Source: CAZJAD01 sp964543855
GTDB taxonomy: Bacteria > Electryoneota > RPQS01 > DYHQ01
Direction of reading: 5' to 3'
Length of the DNA: 7,276 nucleotides
Assembly: GCA_964543855.1 (NCBI GenBank)
Contig: CAZJAD010000109.1
Coordinates: 1 to 7,276, forward strand
Under the pieces are notes generated by a model. That model saw nothing but the letters and a program-made list of their open reading frames with translations. It was not told the origin of the DNA and searched no databases. Shown here piece by piece: positions 6,749 to 7,276 of this stretch. Both the position numbers and the translations under genes were made by a program. Numbering within the stretch: position 1 is the stretch's first letter; each line of letters begins with the position of its first letter.

Positions 6749-6771
6749 ACCCGCGACCTCCGGTCGCGGGT
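6749..6771. repeat. Perfect hairpin 4 (10-bp stem, loop TCC)
   Basis: ACCCGCGACC (6749-6758) and GGTCGCGGGT (6762-6771) pair exactly around TCC. This is the longest and most GC-rich stem of the four. The sequence after it (GAATACACA) has no T-run. Confidence 0.88.
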
Positions 6772-6785
6772 GAATACACAAATGC

Positions 6786-6822
6786 CATCGGGTTCCATCC
6801 TATGCGCAGAGTGGATGCGATG
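6786..6822. repeat. Imperfect hairpin after the array
   Basis: CATCG (6786-6790) pairs with CGATG (6818-6822), and CATCC (6796-6800) with GGATG (6813-6817), leaving a five-base bulge on the left and a 12-base loop. It is weaker than the four perfect hairpins and may be chance. Confidence 0.35.
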
Positions 6823-6889
6823 AAGACGCTCTTCTCGATTTCCGCGTAGAGATTGCCCCGTAGCACCAGCCGTTTCAAGCGGTGATCAT

Positions 6890-6918
6890 TTGCTTTTTGT
6901 TCATGTGGATTGTATATT
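6890..6918 (+). promoter_or_regulatory. Candidate sigma70-type promoter for the zinc-ribbon gene
   Basis: TTGCTT (6890-6895) and TATATT (6913-6918) are separated by 17 bp, in the most AT-rich stretch of the interval. The -10 matches consensus at five of six positions; the -35 matches only at TTG. Transcription would start near 6925 and give a leader of about 78 nt. Confidence 0.5.
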
Positions 6919-6962
6919 ATTGCAGCCGAAATTGAACTTATCAGCGACCGGATTGGCTAAGA

Positions 6963-6978
6963 AATTGGAGGACCAATT
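6963..6978 (+). promoter_or_regulatory. Leader hairpin containing an SD-like GGAGG
   Basis: AATTGG (6963-6968) and CCAATT (6973-6978) pair exactly around AGGA. The loop region includes GGAGG (6967-6971), which has no start codon at a suitable distance. The fold lies about 25 nt before the ATG at 7003 and leaves the functional GGGAGG free. It might modulate or shield the leader; the role is unknown. Confidence 0.4.
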
Positions 6979-6988
6979 CGATACCAGA

Positions 6989-6994
6989 GGGAGG
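6989..6994 (+). promoter_or_regulatory. Shine-Dalgarno GGGAGG of the zinc-ribbon gene
   Basis: GGGAGG ends 8 nt before ATG 7003. Its strength and spacing fix the start of the small protein and argue that it is really translated. Confidence 0.8.
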
Positions 6995-7002
6995 ATTGAC
7001 GC

Positions 7003-7224
7003 ATGGCTCAAGGTAAAGGTAGTGGCGGTTCCGGGGACGGCTCCGGAAGAGGAGGAGCGGGAGTGGAACAGGGTAGAGGCCGTCAGGGCTCAGGTGGTCC
7101 GGGGCGAGGTTCCATCGGCAAGTGCTTCTGTCCGGATTGCGACATCACGGTGCCCAAGGAACCCGGTGTTCCCTGCAAGACGGTGAAATGTCCGTCGTGT
7201 GGCAAGCCAATGGTACGGGATTAG
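7003..7224 (+). CDS. Small Gly-rich, Cys-rich zinc-ribbon-like protein
   Basis: The 73-residue protein has two parts. Residues 3-39 are almost entirely Gly, Ser, Arg, Gln and Asp and should be disordered. Residues 41-66 carry six cysteines: C41, C43 and C46 (CFCPDC), C58 in GVPC, and C63 and C66 (CPSC). The paired CPxC knuckles about 16 residues apart are typical of a zinc ribbon or rubredoxin-like metal site, with C41 and C58 extra. From memory, small proteins of anaerobes and methanogens share the pattern of a Gly-rich head, CxCPxC, VPxxxGVPC, CPxCGxPMVR; they have no assigned function that I know of. The strong Shine-Dalgarno, own promoter candidate and clear motif support a real gene despite its size. 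It may bind zinc or iron and act as a regulator or an assembly factor; none of this can be settled from the sequence. No neighbour is visible downstream in the last 52 bases. Confidence 0.82.
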   Translation: MAQGKGSGGSGDGSGRGGAGVEQGRGRQGSGGPGRGSIGKCFCPDCDITVPKEPGVPCKTVKCPSCGKPMVRD

Positions 7225-7276
7225 CGGCGTGTTGAGCCACATTGCACCGCGACTCGAAGATGCTGCCCTGCACGCT

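Larger units (their letters stand above)
6591..7002. other. Long non-coding interval with hairpin array and promoter
   Basis: These 412 bases hold no credible gene. The open frames that cross the interval run through perfect palindromes and have no protein-like composition. The first half contains four perfect hairpins and one imperfect one, listed separately. The second half turns AT-rich near 6890-6935 and carries a promoter-like pair and the leader of the small zinc-ribbon gene. None of the hairpins is followed by a T-run, so I see no standard terminator for the beta-barrel gene. Confidence 0.7.

Noticed and set aside
6615..6771. CRISPR array
   Set aside because: Spacing is near-regular, but no direct repeat is shared between the units; each is a different palindrome.
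6591..6822. Insertion sequence remnant or REP-transposase element
   Set aside because: No transposase fragment, terminal inverted repeat pair or target duplication could be seen, and the hairpins do not share one sequence.
6605..6823. 72-codon + strand open frame across the hairpin array
   Set aside because: It runs through four palindromes, has no ribosome-binding site and no recognisable protein pattern.
6870..6900. Terminator formed by CCGTT/AGCGG and the following T-rich stretch
   Set aside because: The stem is only 5 bp with a G-T pair, and the T-rich stretch begins several bases later and is interrupted; it more likely belongs to the promoter region.

Overview
The window comes from an uncultured Gram-negative-type bacterium. 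One protein has an export signal and an outer-membrane beta-barrel pattern, and ribosome-binding sites are bacterial (AAGGAG, AGAGGA, GGGAGG). Base composition is moderately GC-rich. A run of exactly 100 N (3663-3762) shows that this is a draft or metagenomic scaffold. I cannot place the phylum from the sequence alone. All supported genes are on the + strand.

Positions 1-3857 and on to 5034 look like part of a surface-polysaccharide locus. It begins with a CapK/PaaK-type adenylate-forming enzyme (5-1357), which overlaps by ATGA with a large DUF362 protein (1354-2874). A possible weak terminator follows. Next is a nucleotide-sugar 6-dehydrogenase of the GDP-mannose/UDP-glucose family (start 2962), interrupted by the N gap. 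Its C-terminus reappears after the gap in a different nominal frame and ends at 3857, overlapping by 17 nt the start of a family-4-type glycosyltransferase (3841-5034). The dehydrogenase would supply a uronic-acid sugar nucleotide and the glycosyltransferase would use an activated sugar. The first two genes may activate or modify an acyl or other carboxylate group, but their substrates cannot be read from the sequence.

At 5088-5870 lies a complete crotonase (enoyl-CoA hydratase) with both catalytic glutamates. At 5907-6590 is an exported protein of about 200 mature residues, probably a small outer-membrane beta-barrel. Both are closely spaced and collinear with the polysaccharide genes, but have no obvious functional link to them.

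From 6591 to 7002 there is no credible gene. This stretch holds the most unusual structure in the window: four consecutive perfect hairpins (6615-6771), each with a different stem sequence, tiny loops and centres 41-52 bp apart. A weaker fifth fold follows, then an AT-rich promoter-like segment. The promoter candidate faces a 73-residue Gly-rich, Cys-rich zinc-ribbon-like protein (7003-7224) with its own strong ribosome-binding site and a small hairpin in its leader.
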